A stretch of DNA of 64,000 nucleotides from Ilyonectria destructans (Eukaryota > Ascomycota > Sordariomycetes > Hypocreales > Nectriaceae): assembly GCA_020740775.1 (NCBI GenBank), contig JAHEWK010000011.1, positions 2,046,001-2,110,000 on the forward strand. Reading direction: 5' to 3'. Under the pieces are notes generated by a model that saw nothing but the letters and a program-made list of their open reading frames with translations, was not told where the DNA came from and did not search any database. Shown here piece by piece: positions 9,776 to 21,722 of the stretch (position 1 is its first letter; every line of letters starts with the position of its first letter). Made by a program: the position numbers and the translations under genes.

Positions 9776-11533
9776 TCAAGACTGCAGGGGTTTGCCCATT
9801 CCACCGGAAGTCACCATCTTCGTGACCTGGTACTCAGCGATGCCATCCAGAGATCCCTCGCGGCCAAAACCACTCTCCTTGACACCGCCAAAGGGTGACG
9901 CAGGATCCGAGATCAGACCTGTGTTGACGCCGACCATGCCAACCTCAAGGCTCTCGGCGATGCGGTGCACCCGCTCAATATCCTTCGAGAAGAAATAACC
10001 AGCAAGACCCACATTAGTGTCGTTGGCCATCTTCACTACCTCCTCCTCCGTCTCAAAGGGAAACAGGCCGGCAACAGGGCCAAATGTCTCCTGGGACGCC
10101 ATGTCCATCTCGGGGGTCATGTCCCTGATAACGGTGGGTGCGTAGAAGTTCGGGCCGAGGTCCGTGATTCGCTGGCCACCGATGGTCACCTTGCCGCCCT
10201 TCTGCTCGGCATCCTGAACGTGGGCCTCAGCCTTGGAGACGGCTCGGTCGTGGATGAGAGGTCCATGGGTGATACCCTTCCCGAAACCATTGCCTACGCG
10301 GAACGCCTCAACCTTCTCGGTGAGCTTCTGGGCGAACTCGTCGTAGATACCCTTTTGCACGTAGATGCGGTTCGCACACACGCAGGTCTGACCTGAAGAA
10401 CGGAACTTGGAGGCAACAGCACCCGCAACAGCAGCATCAACATCGGCATCGTCAAATACAATAAACGGGGCGTTTCCGCCGAGCTCCATTGAGAGCTTCT
10501 TGAGGGTGCCGGAAGACTGCTTCATTAAGAGCTTGCCGACCCCGGTGGAACCGGTAAATGAGATCTTCTTGATGGTAGGCGATGAAGTGAGAAGCTCTCC
10601 AAGCTCAGGGGTGTTGTCCAAGGACGTCACAATGTTGACAACACCCTTGGGGATGCCCGCTCGGTGAGCGAGCTCGGCCAGGGCCAAGGAAGTATAGGGA
10701 GTCTCGCCGGGAGCCTTGCAAACCACGGTGCAACCCGCTGCCAGCGCAGGGCCGATCTTCCTCGTGATCATGGCCGCGGGGAAGTTCCACCTATCGTCTG
10801 GTCAGTTTTTGAAGCGTAAAGTCAAGATGGGTTACGACTCACGGGGTGATCAATCCGCATACTCCAACAGGCTCCTTAAGGGTCCAGACTCGGTTTCCGG
10901 GCACGGAGGTGGGTATGGTATTGCCGTAGACTCGCGGCGCCTCCTCACTAAACCACTCCAGGAAATTGGCCGCGTACGTAGCTTCTCCCTTGGCGTCTGC
11001 CAGCGGCTTTCCATTCTCCCAGGTGATTAGGGTAGCAATGTCATCTGCATTGTCGATCATCTGGTCGTACCAGGCGCGCAGCAGCTTGGAGCGCTCACGG
11101 CCTGTCTTCGCGCGGAACGCTGGGAAGGCATCGGCAGCGGCGACAATGGCAGATTGGGCGTCATTGGTGTCGAACTCAGGACACGTCCCAATGAGGGCGC
11201 CCGTGGATGGATCTAGGCTAAGCATCAGTATCGCGAAAGAGCTTGGGGCTGCGGGCAGCGCAAGGGACGAGACTCACCAGTAACCTTGAATGTCTTGCCT
11301 GACTTGGCCGGAACCCATTCACCGTTGACATAGCAAACGTTCTGCTTCAACAACGAAGGATCCTTGAGCTATGGAATTATCAGCATCTCGTTGAGGTTGA
11401 AACTGAAGCAATCACGACTAACCTTGGGAGGCGCCAGGTTGGAAGCTCGGCGGGCGAGGATCAGAGCGATGCCGGGGCCGTGTCGCAGAGCTCCTCTGCT
11501 CGACGGAGCTAAGATGCGGTGGAGGAGTGCCAT
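9776..11533 (-). CDS. Succinate-semialdehyde dehydrogenase, NAD(P)+
   Basis: Exons 11533-11423, 11368-11278, 11212-10843 and 10790-9776 give 528 residues. It is an aldehyde dehydrogenase: the LITPWNFPAAM motif that lines the cofactor site is split across the last intron, ELGGN carries the general-base Glu, and GQTCVCANR carries the nucleophilic Cys. The pattern FTGSTGVGK plus the C-terminal PFGGVKESGFGREG segment is that of the SSADH (GabD/Uga2) branch. It oxidises succinate semialdehyde to succinate, the last step of the GABA shunt. The first 37 residues are Arg/Leu/Ala-rich without acidic residues, so import into mitochondria is likely; the yeast homologue Uga2 is cytosolic. All introns have GT-AG ends. 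Another short-chain aldehyde as substrate cannot be excluded. Confidence 0.9.
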
Positions 11534-12315
11534 GACGATCAGCAGGATCAGGTTGCAGGCTGAGATGCGGCGATTTCGAGAAGCAGAGAGAAGAGTCAAT
11601 TGGCAACGCAAAACAATGAGAAACGCCGTCCAGAGGTGGAAGGTTTCCGCTGTGATGATAGCGGGGTGACGTCTTAGCGATGGGGAAACAGCTTCGGTGG
11701 GGCACAAGATCCGGTGCCGGTTCGTGTCCCGGCCCGGCTATCTAAGATGCGGAGGTGGAGCCGATGCTATAATTGAGTGACAGATTCAATGTCATGCTTT
11801 ACTAAGGCGATTAACAATGAATTTGAGCGACGCAAGTCAATGAATTGAGGTCAACATGCGGCGTAGATGGTGTTCTCATGAAGCAATGCACAGCAGAGCG
11901 CCGGGATTGGCTATATCGTATGCATCATGGATGTGAGGTACCACTTCCTTGTAGGTGTGAGTGTGGGGCCCCAGCCGGCTTGTTTACCGGCCATCATGGG
12001 CTCCAAAACTCTCCGTCATCAGCCGTGCCGGCCGATACCAGGACCAGTGGGTAGCAATAAATCTGATTGCAAATCAATGAGAAGCGTCTCGGTCTCCGGT
12101 TCATGAAGAATGCGCCAGGTCGATCGAGTTGAAGGGAATATGATCAGTCCAACTCCTTGTTATCAGTCGGTGTGGGAGCGACCTTTCCTCCCACTTCCAA
12201 AAAGGTAAGGACGAGGAGTGGATAACGTCGAAGACGTAGGAAACCACAGGCCTCTAGTCACAGAAACCACTTGACGACACCTTGTAGAAGCAAATAGCGT
12301 AGGGGAAAAAAGAAA
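11534..12315. other. Promoter region of SSADH gene and spacer
   Basis: Divergent noncoding DNA between the SSADH start and the tRNA gene at 12.3 kb. No coding frame longer than about 110 codons is present outside shadows of SSADH exon 1, and none shows a family motif. Confidence 0.4.
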
Positions 12316-12479
12316 TGGCGATGCCTAGAATTGAACCAGGGATCTTCTCTTGTGCGCCACGGAACAAGAAACAGCCATGTTTCGTAAGAAAGCAGGCTGA
12401 TCAATCCCGTACAACATCCCGCTTGTGTTTGTCACACTGCGTGTTTGTAAGAGACGCTCTACCACTGAGCCACACCGCC
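12316..12479 (-). tRNA. tRNA gene with long intron, or tRNA pseudogene; isotype unresolved
   Basis: On the minus strand a complete acceptor stem (GGCGGTG with CATCGCC, one G-T pair, discriminator A), a canonical D arm (GCTCAGTGGTAGAGC) and a canonical T arm (CCTGG TTCAATT CTAGG) are present. Between D arm and T arm lie about 110 nt instead of about 25, so an intron near 90 nt must sit in the anticodon loop. A perfect 5-bp anticodon stem TCTCT/AGAGA puts A at the position of the universal T33. Shifting by one base restores TT before an ACA anticodon but breaks the outer stem pair. The body resembles fungal Cys tRNAs. It may be a functional tRNA with an unusual intron or a decayed copy. Confidence 0.6.
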
Positions 12480-13407
12480 CATTTGCTAATGTACATTGAA
12501 TCATTTCGCATATAAGGTTACAGAGCTTGTCGGAGAATCGGGCGTGCGAGCGTGGTGACAGCCAGCCGCTTGAGCGACTCGTGGTAGTCCTCCTGCATGA
12601 CAACCAAGCATCGCAACGTGCCACACATCCTTCACTTTTTTTCCGCTCTTGTGAATAATGCCAGGGCACGCGTATCGAAATCGCCAAATAAACTAGCTGG
12701 TCACCTTGTGAATTTGGACATTGACGCAGTTCGGTGACGTCTAGGGCCTATATATGAGTCCAGATGCTTAGCTATCTCTTCGATCAGGAGCAAATGTTTC
12801 GAGGTTCATAGAAGTCCCTAAAGGCAAGGCAGTTTCTAGGTAAATAAAACTGAAGTTTAGCTACAAAATCACCTCCAGCTTTCTCCCAGGGTTGAAGTTA
12901 ATTGTTTCTAAATACTAACTCAAATTGCGTTTGGAGTGCTACGGTGCGATACATTCGCTTTTTGACTAAAGTGGGGAACTGGACGATCCTAATACAACTT
13001 GATTTTTATCGATATTATTTCTCTATCATTACTCATTTATTTCCTCTGTTTCCCAAAGTATGATATTTGGAGGATAAATGGCTCTCCGGGAGGGACTGGA
13101 ACGCTTCCATCGACTCGCATGATATTCGATCACGTTGGTGGCCCCCTCGCCCATCCCCCTCCTCCATCCCCCTCCTCCCTTGCTCAGATCCTCGACCGTT
13201 TGTAAAATCCATCACTATCCGGATTAGTCGCTCCCATATTCAACATCTTGGTAAGATTTGGGCCGTGTACCGCATTGGGCCTAGTGATCGCACGAAGTTA
13301 CCCAGCCACCCCGCCCCGCCTGGATACGACACGACCAGATGAACCAGCCCCCCCTCCCAACGGCACAAATGCCTCATATATTGTAATATGAGCCAATTTG
13401 ACAAGTC
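12480..13407. other. Spacer between two tRNA genes
   Basis: AT-rich DNA with no supported gene. Short open frames near 13,000-13,340 overlap on both strands and show no motif. Confidence 0.4.
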
Positions 13408-13488
13408 GGTCGCGTGGCCCAGTGGTTAAGGCATCTGCTTTACAACTCAAAACGCAGAGGATCGCAGGTTCGATCCCTGCCGCGATCA
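13408..13488 (+). tRNA. tRNA-Val (anticodon TAC) with short intron
   Basis: Acceptor stem GGTCGCG/CGCGATC with discriminator A, a D arm with GCCC/GGC, an anticodon stem TCTGC/GCAGA and a T arm with GGTTCGATCC are all present. The loop reads T-T-TAC-A, then eight extra bases (13445-13452, ACTCAAAA), then C. The intron therefore sits one base 3' of the anticodon, as in eukaryotic nuclear tRNAs. Removing it leaves a standard 73-nt tRNA reading GTA valine codons. An 8-nt intron is at the short end for fungal tRNAs. Confidence 0.9.
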
Positions 13489-15063
13489 AACTAAATTTTT
13501 TGCTCTTTTGGTGTTCTGGTTGATGGGTGGGGATGGCATGTACATTATCCATCAACCAAGTTGACTTAGACTTCAGTTCTTTTTTTATCTAGTACAAGGG
13601 CGTGTGACGAGGAAAGACCGCGGCTCAGATTTGACAGGCTGAGGAGGAGAAGACAATTGCGGTCAAGCGAGAGAACTGAGAAACTCGGGTCATTGCTCCA
13701 GAGACTCAGATGCCACCACTCCACTAAACTCCAAGGCGACAAGGGACAGTGTGTTCATGGATCCAATGACTTCAGGTGCTTTTCATTTTCTCTTTTTCGA
13801 TGCATAACCTCCAAGTCTATTCACCAAGGTTTCTCTATATGGTAGGTAGGGTCTGGTTAATCGCTTTCAAGACCCAATTTAATCTGTGAGCCGTATCTCA
13901 TCCTTCCATAGCTTACTTGCCACCACCGACTTGAGCTCATCTGGCCCGATGATCAATAGATCAAACATGACCGGTCTCTGGGTGTTATATGAAAGGGCCC
14001 AAACATGGTCATTTGAGGAAAGACTCCCAAATACCTTGCTTGACATTGAGTACGCATCCATGCGTGCCGGTGATATTTGCCCATAAATCCTTGACAAGAA
14101 AATAAAATAAAAGTGGAGGATGAAAGCTTAAAGGTCTTGTGACCCGTTGAAGGGACCATTATGAGTACCCTGTCTGGCCGGGAGGGTATCATATAATATC
14201 CATCACCTGTGTGGATGGACCCCTCTGGCTAGAGGGCAGTGAAATCCAACGTACGGATAGTCTGCAAGAATTCAAACCCAGCCTAGGAAACACAAACCAT
14301 AGCCAGATGTGTAGTTACAGCTGGGGTTAAGCTGACAGGTTTTCTACTTTCTGGCCTCTTCATTTGTTTCCTCCTCCACCTCACCACCCTCACATTAATC
14401 TTCCAGCTTCGCCGCCTCGCCACCATCACCTCGCCTAGCATTGTAAATATATTTTCCAATTGTATCTTGGGGTTGGTTTTGACTTACATTACCCGTCGCC
14501 GACTCGCCTCCGAGCCCACGTCTAGCTGATCACAGTGGAAACTCAAGATAATAAAATAAGTATTAGTATAAAGCCTCACAATAAATCTAAAACAAGGATT
14601 ACTATAAAGCCTTATAATAAATGAAAATATTCATTTCTGTCTTATTATGAGTGTGTTCTGCCGTTTGTAGTTGAGCCCGTCATGACGAAGTCATTGACGA
14701 ACGTTGGGATACCCCTGGCAAAGAAACTGTCCGTCCATCCATCCAATGGTGGTCTCATCATCCAATTCCTCACGAGACCCTCCGGTCCACAAGAAAGATG
14801 CCAGATAATGAACATGGAAAAAAATGTACAAGTCAAGTTGTTGTCCTAAGACAGAAATCTTTCAGTGCCGGTTGGCCTCTGGGCGTCCCAACAGGTCCAT
14901 TGGTATATCATGCGCAAGATCCGTAACTCCAATCCCAATAACTCAAAGAAAGTGCCCATATTGGATTCCCATCGCGCTATATCCGAGGGCCACCTATCCC
15001 ACGGCGGCTGCTTTTGAATCCTTCATCTCATCGTTGTCTCCGGGCTAGGTTCCTGCCTCAGCC
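13489..15063. other. AT-rich spacer with relic repeat
   Basis: No intact gene is supported. A 72-codon minus-strand frame at 13879-14097 has protein-like composition but no motif I recognise; it may be a gene fragment. A short imperfect direct repeat sits at 14562-14622 (separate entry). The last 50 bases are the 3' flank of the membrane-protein gene. Confidence 0.4.
14562..14622. repeat. Imperfect direct repeat, about 25 bp x 2
   Basis: The unit ATTAGTATAAAGCCTCACAA (with AATAAAT-type tail) at 14562-14586 recurs at about 14598-14622. The copies differ chiefly by C/T changes (CTCAC versus CTTAT), consistent with point-mutation decay of a duplicated AT-rich element. Confidence 0.55.
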
Positions 15064-16110
15064 TCATCGGTTCTGCTGATACCGCAGCGGCAGCTGGCGG
15101 TCCAGAGTGTGGAAGGCCTGCGTGCGGGGTGTAAAGGGCGCTTGGTTGTAGCTCATTGGGGACTTCATGCTTTGCATCTCCCAGTTGCGGCTCTCTTTGG
15201 GCTCGGATGTCGTGTAGTACTCGTCATCTTCGTCGACCACGTCGTTTTCCTTGTTGGGCCACATGGCCCAGATGGCAAAGGCAAGGTTGAGAAGGTAAAC
15301 GGTGCTGTCCAGATGTTAGATTCTGCGTGTAGCTAGGGCATAAAGGTGGATATACTCACAGCAGATATACGGACGGAACCAGGGCTGCCTGCGCTATTTT
15401 GCATGCCTTGTAGTGTCCGTAGGGCTTGGCCAGGTCGCAGCCCTTGCGGAAGTACCAGGCGGAGGGAGCGGGATATCGAGAATCGATGTAATCAGGGCCG
15501 ATGTTGCCGTAGGTGCTCGCAGCGTAGAGAGCGACCATACCGAAGTTGATAAAGGTGGCGAGAACGGGGTACCACACTTTCATGATGTTGGCCGTGAGCT
15601 TGCTGAGCAGCATAAAGAGGGAGAGGACTGAGATGGCGACATTGAAATCGGTGAGACTGAACAGTGTTAGTCAGAACGGTCGCGACGGGTATGATGGACG
15701 GGAGCAACTCACGTCCTGGTCCAGACAAAGGCGACATGCGGCTGAGGGGTGTGGTTGGCGTAGGCGAAGAGCTTGATGGCCGGGTTAGAGTTGAGTCTGT
15801 GGTCCCAGCCAATCTGCCACATGTCGGTGCGGTAGAGGTTAGGCTGGGAGAGGCCGAAGATGACGAGGGCGGTGACGGTACCAGCGAGCTCGAACGGCAT
15901 GAGCCACCAGGTGCCTCTCCGGGGGATGCGAGGCCATTTGCGGAAAATGAGGTGGTAGCTGGTGGTGCCTGGCACCTTGGGTTTGCGGCTGAAGACGGTG
16001 ACGGGCATGATGGAGGTGGTGTTGGTGTTGAAGTTGGTGTAGAGGTGGCTGGGTGGTTCGTGGTGGTTGTTTGGCGGGGATGCGACGGACGCTTTCTTGG
16101 TTGTCTTCAT
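15064..16110 (-). CDS. Fungal four-TM membrane protein of unknown function
   Basis: Exons 16110-15713, 15656-15360 and 15304-15064 give 311 residues. I do not recognise the family. Four hydrophobic segments are visible: one at about residues 70-90 (MPFELAGTVTALVIFGLS), one at 135-158 (beginning with the second exon), one at 163-185 (ATFINFGMVALYAASTYG), and a last one at 215-245 spanning the second intron (ending AFAIWAMW). The protein then has a soluble acidic tail with DEDDEYY and ends in an Arg/Gln-rich stretch. The topology resembles MARVEL-type four-span proteins of fungal plasma membrane or eisosome, but no diagnostic motif is present. Start 16110 is the first in-frame ATG; a second ATG 34 codons in (MPVTVF) just before the conserved-looking part could be the true start. 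Both introns have GTGAGT donors. Confidence 0.75.
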
Positions 16111-19100
16111 TCAAGAGGCTCTACCTCTGTCTAAGTGGTGTAAACCGTTGTTGACTGTGGAATTGGCGTCGCCGCTATCAAAGCGTCGTTCGTCGTTGGC
16201 GAGAGTCGCTGATTTCACTTTGTGGTTGGTTGTTGGTTCTTGGCTGGCTGGCTGCTGGCAGAGCAGCTGTAAATCAAGAGCGCATGGGAAGAGGCAGCGG
16301 GGCGACGTCGAAGTTCGATGGCGAGCTCGTTGGTGCAGGTGGAAGTGGTCGTTGGAGGCCGCGCCTGGAAGGTTCGCCGTTGGGTTGGGGTCTTGTCTTG
16401 GGTTCGATCAGTTCGTCCCAGGTAGAAGAAGTGAAGAGGCTCAGTCCCGTCGGTCGCAGTTGGGGGCGGGCATGGCGTTTATGGGCCATGATGTGGCCGG
16501 GCGGAGAATGGGGAAGTGATGGGGCAGGCACCCTGGCGAGATGCGCTGTGAGAAGCGCTGTGAGATGCGCTGTGAGAGGCCGGAGATGGGGCCCTGTGAG
16601 CGCCATGAGCCTCTGGGAAACCGCTCCCGTCCAACACCCGCCCGTTGTGACCGTTCTGGCACTCGCGCAGCCGCTCACAAGCAGTCCATGATCCATAGCA
16701 TCGCATGCTCATCCTGCCACGGCCCAATGAGAGGCCCGAGGAGGTGTGCCATCACCACGTTGTAAGCGCCCGGGTGGGAAGCTTGGGGAGCCCCGGCAGA
16801 GAGGGGCCGCGCCATTGGCCCGGTCGGTGGTTGGGTATGTGGCGGGCCGGCCAATCAGGGCGCCGGAGAGCCGCTCTACGATGTGAAATGCCGTGCGGCG
16901 CATCCAAGAGGCACACTTGAACAGGGATTCCTCGCTCTCTTACCCTCCAAAACCAAGCCGTGAGCAGTTAAAATGGTGAGGTGAGATTGCGTGCAGTGCT
17001 GAGCTCTTGCACATGCTGTGGCACTACGGCACTGCGCGGGTTTGGATCCCGTCTTCTCTCCCGGTATCCGAAGCCTCCGGCGGCTAGGCGCCGCTGCTCG
17101 TCACATCCTCGTGGAGATCACTCATTCAGGCCCTTGGCCACTCTCATACGCCGTTAGCCGCTGTGCTCTCTCCGTCAGGCGAGTCTCGTACAAAGTCGTG
17201 TCACAGAGAGACATCATGGGCCCTAAACATATTTGATATGGATCAGAGATGGAGCGACAACTGCCGTTGTTAGCGCTGCCACTGGAGCGTATATCCATCC
17301 ATCTGCTGCCTCTATATCCGGGACTGACCTATCTGGGCAAATGGACGTCCAGCTGTCATGTTGCTGACCTCCCGTCTCACACGTGTGGGCGTACAGAACC
17401 ATTACGCAAGCTTTCGGCATTCTTGCTCGTCATATTGTGATAAAAATATCTTAGTGGAACATTACAACTGCCATTGTCATGGTGGCATGCAATATTGATT
17501 TGGTTGTCACTGAAATCACCGTCTGATTCACCTATTCATTCCCCATGTCCGCTCTCCGGTGTAGCATACGTATTTCCCGCTATTTGGGTCACGGACCGAT
17601 GACGTCGAGGTCGGTATTGCGGTCGAGAACACTGATGCATGTCTCAATGTCTCCGCGCCAGTGCTGAGAAGAAGCTAGGCGTGGGGCGAGACCCCCATCT
17701 TCCCCAACTTCACGACTTTTTACTTATTGTGCTACCCTATACCTGTGTGGCGATTCTAACGTGGAAAGTCGAGACTGCTCGACCAGACGGTTCGACGAGA
17801 ATAACTGTCTGGGTGGACATTAGGTTTCAACCCTAGAGTACTCATTTGTTCCGAAAATGATGTTTGTAGCATCGATCGGCTATACCGGTCTGCAATGATG
17901 TAACTCCTGTCTCTCCTCCCATTAGAACCCTTTAAAATGTCTTGTTATTGTCGTTTCTAATTGACACAAGAAGACTAACAGCATCGCAAAAGCATCGGTA
18001 GAAAACTCAACCAAACATGTGCGGTCAGAGCCATAAGTAGAGACCGGCGACAAGACCGACCACTGACAAGTCATAATAACATGACATTACCGCGCCATAA
18101 GCAAATTATCCAAGATGTCGGCCGCCCTTCGCGGGATCAACGGGTTGGACGCGGGAAGAAACCGCACGGAGAAAAGCCTTCCTGACCCGAAACAGCCACT
18201 CAAGTCTCACACCGCCTTGGTCCTAGCGGTCCCACGAATTCGGAAACGTCACGGGCTCAGAGCGGATGCTTCCTCGTCGAAGCGAGTCGGCAACGGGCCA
18301 GTCACTGTGCGAGGCGTCCTACTCGGCCGACAGAGCGGACTTGAGCAACAGCGCCCTGGACGCCTCCAATCTCCCGCGCAATCAAACCGCCGGACTGCGC
18401 CAGCCTGCCCTCTGGTCTGCGCTCTTGGTTGGAGCTGGCGCAACAGCCAAGGCCCTGGGCATCCCGTCGAAGGCAGTGGGCCGCGTGGTGGGTGTGCCAG
18501 CCCAGTGAGCAAAGAGTCTCACTTGAGGATTCCTGGGCGGCGTGGGTCTTCCCAAGACGTTTGGGGAGCTTGGCTTCTGTGATGGAGCCGCGATGGAGCA
18601 CTGATGGACCCCCCCAGAGGATGAGGCGGCAGGGGCACGAGGCTTGCGGAGTCTCCACGGCGGCACAGGGCGCCCGCGAGGGACCGTTCTAGACCACGAC
18701 GATCGTCATCGGTGTTTCTGGATCTGGGCGGCCGGTTCCACCGCGTCCGGTTGAGGCGCGAGAGACACTGCGGCGCCGACGCCCACTACGTATGACGCCA
18801 GCGTCCAATCGCCCTTTGGCCAGCGCTCCGGTCATAATCGGGAACTTTTTACTCTGACTCGGCCCCGCTCCTCCATCACGATTCTCGCGACCTTGCCTAT
18901 GGTCCAATATTCCATTCCCGCAACCCCAAACCCGACGAGGCGATGAGGCTTGAGCAGCGCCGTCGTGGCAACTGCCAATGCGCCTCTGACGACCTTGGGC
19001 TCCACAGGGCCATCCCGAGAAGGGGAACTCGAGAACGCGGGTCTGCTTGGCACTATTATGGGATTGTAAGGATGGGCGATGGTAAACGCCACCAGTGTGA

Positions 19101-21722
19101 CGAGTCGCCCATAATAGCCGTGTGCGGTTTTTGCTGATAAATTGGTTGTTGCGTTCCCGACATCCGACGAGTCCAGCGCGTTGAAAGTCGAGGTCTGGAC
19201 CGCCAACCCTGCGGGAGCTAGAGAGCTTCGTACATGCTCTGTACGCATTGGCTGCTGCTCTGTACAGTAAGACTTGCGTGGGCTTGGGGCATGATTGCCA
19301 AGAGGTGGTACCAAGTGTCGTTGATGTTCTTGCGTCCGCCACCGGTGCTGCAGAAGGTCCATGAGCATCTAGGCCCTCGCGCCCCATGGTTTCTGACAAT
19401 CTGGCACAGAGCGATGGCCTGATGGGAATTCTCCAGCTACTACGAAGTAAGCACAAGCCTGATGATCGACAGGACCACGGGGGGACGGAGCAGGACAGCG
19501 CCTCCAGACCAGACCGGGGAAAAAAAGCTTGTTTGCTCTCATGTCATGTTTCTGAATGCTGAAGGCAGGAGCTGATGCCCAGACGTCGTAATCCCATTCC
19601 TCCATTCCCCATTCCGACTGGATCGCACGCTCACTAACAAGATCCCACGACCCCACGCCCTCTGGCTCGTCCGGTCTGTGTCCGACCCTCCGACTGTCCG
19701 TCCGTCCGCCCGTCCCATCCGTTCCCTCTAGACCTTTCGGGGGAGGGGGGGGGGCCATGGCCCCAGTTCCACCAAGCGGTTAATAAGGGCCCAGGCGAGG
19801 CGGCGCGTGTGGAGCATTGGAGCGTGGAGCGTTTGGCCTGGCAGGGTTCTGGATTCTGGAGCGATGGAGGCCCATCCACTTGGAGCCTGAAGAAGTAAAG
19901 TGTCTCGCGCTCCTGGGCTTGGCACGAGAGCCGCTCTGGGCTCTGGCGAGTTCTGGATCCCGTGTGTGGATGGCCGATCGGATTCGCGACTCTCTGATCG
20001 CTGTCTTTGCGAAATCCTAGCCCGCCTGTTGGCTACTTCCCTTTGGTTGTTGCGTGTCCTCGCCTCGCTTGCAAGCTGACGGACGAGGATTTGCGTCCGC
20101 TGCTAGTTCTTATTAGTCGTGGTTTTTTTTTTGGTAGCCTCTGCCTCGTCACGAATGAAGTGTAACTCGTACCCAAGCCTCCAATCCCCATTCCCCCGTT
20201 GTCTCCGGCGTGCAACCCAGTGTGTCACTGGTGCCTTCAGCCTGTTGTTCAGACAAGGTAGCACTCCATACGAAGTGGTCGGAGTCCATTATACCCTGGC
20301 ATGCCTTATCCGCCCTGCAGTTCCCGTCTTTCGTCTATGCCTTATACGCACCTCATGCTTCTGCCCGTTTTCGCCTCTTCCTGGCGGCCATGTTTAGACC
20401 GTCTGGCAAATAAGGTACCTGAACTCCTTCTTCTGCCTTGCCTGACTCTTTCGCCGGGACCCATCTCCATCCCCGGCCTTGACTTGGCGTTCTAGTGCTT
20501 TTCCTTGTCCACTTGCTGCTCCATCCTGCTCCATCCTGCTCCATTCTGCTCTCCATTCTGCACTCCGTTTTGGCATCCTTCAACGGACTGCCCCGTACTT
20601 CGTATCAAACTCGGACTACGTACGACGGAGCCCCCCTCCCCCATCTCTCGCTCTCGCACACTTACACTCACACTCACACACCACCCGCAAGCATACCTAC
20701 AAACGGCCACGCGATAATACCCCCGATGGCTCCGGTCGGACCCTTGTCCTGGATCACTCCCTTACCTGCGCCGATCGGGACTCTACCTGGCCTCGGCTGC
20801 GCATTGACGGCCTGCGCCTCTACGGCCTGATGACCTTGACGTCCTCGACGTTCAGTGCGGCTCTTCCGGCGCCCTACAAACCGCCTTACAAACCTTCCCA
20901 TCGGCGCCCGTCTTGCCCGTCCTGCCGTCCCCCGTCGCGCGACCCCCCGTCGATTCCCAGGGAACCAAACCCAATCCACAGCTAAAGGAATCCCTGCTAC
21001 GGATCGGGCCACTCATTCAGTCGAGTCCGAGTCCAGAACGTTGGGGTTGCACTTTGGACCGTCGACTGGGGTTTTGCGGCGTGTTGCTTGTCAGTGCCTA
21101 GTTATTCCCTACCTAGTTTCCACGAGTCCACGAGTCTGCAAGTCCTCTAGTCCGCCGCAAGTCTCCAGTCCGTCCCGGGATCCACGAGTCGTTCACTTCG
21201 AATCCCGCCGGCACGTCGAGCCTCGTGGTCCACCAAGCAAACCTGACCCTACCGGCATGCCCTGCTCCCATCCCATCCACTCCCACCCCCCGTCCACTTA
21301 GGAGGACCCCCTCGTCGTCGCGCATCTCAAGCGATACCCTGTCCGCGCTGGATTGGACGCCCAGTACCTGGCTACTGTGCTCTCCAGTGAGTCCAGTCCC
21401 GGACGTGGCTCCTCCAGCTCCACTCTCCGGGTCCGTCGAGGTAGCTCCCATCACCACCTCGTCTACCCATTCTACGTTCTGGTCTTGTCTTGTACATACC
21501 TACCGACTTACCGACGTATCGACATACCGACCTACATACATACATACCATACGGAGTATCTAGCTTTCATACACCACCACCGCTGCCGCCGCACTCGCTC
21601 ACGCACGCCCCTCTCGTACCATCTCGATTTCCTGCTTGCCGCTACGCAGGCCCCGAGCCATCTGAGGCATAGGACTCGCAGTCCCTCCGGGGCTTCGACT
21701 CCGTCCCTGCCCCGGCGCCTTC
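16111..21722. other. 5.6-kb intergenic region upstream of histidine kinase
   Basis: No gene is firmly supported. The first part is the promoter of the membrane-protein gene. Two islands look weakly coding but have no motif: 18266-18508 (+, about 80 codons) and about 18832-19100 (-, end of a 178-codon frame). From about 20,500 on, the sequence is rich in short pyrimidine repeats (CTCCATCCTG-type copies near 20,518-20,560; ACATACATACATACC near 21,530-21,550), as usual in long fungal 5' leaders. It probably contains the promoter and leader of the kinase gene. Confidence 0.45.

Noticed and set aside
13879..14097. 72-codon minus-strand frame between tRNA and membrane-protein gene
   Set aside because: Too short and without motif; at most a gene fragment.
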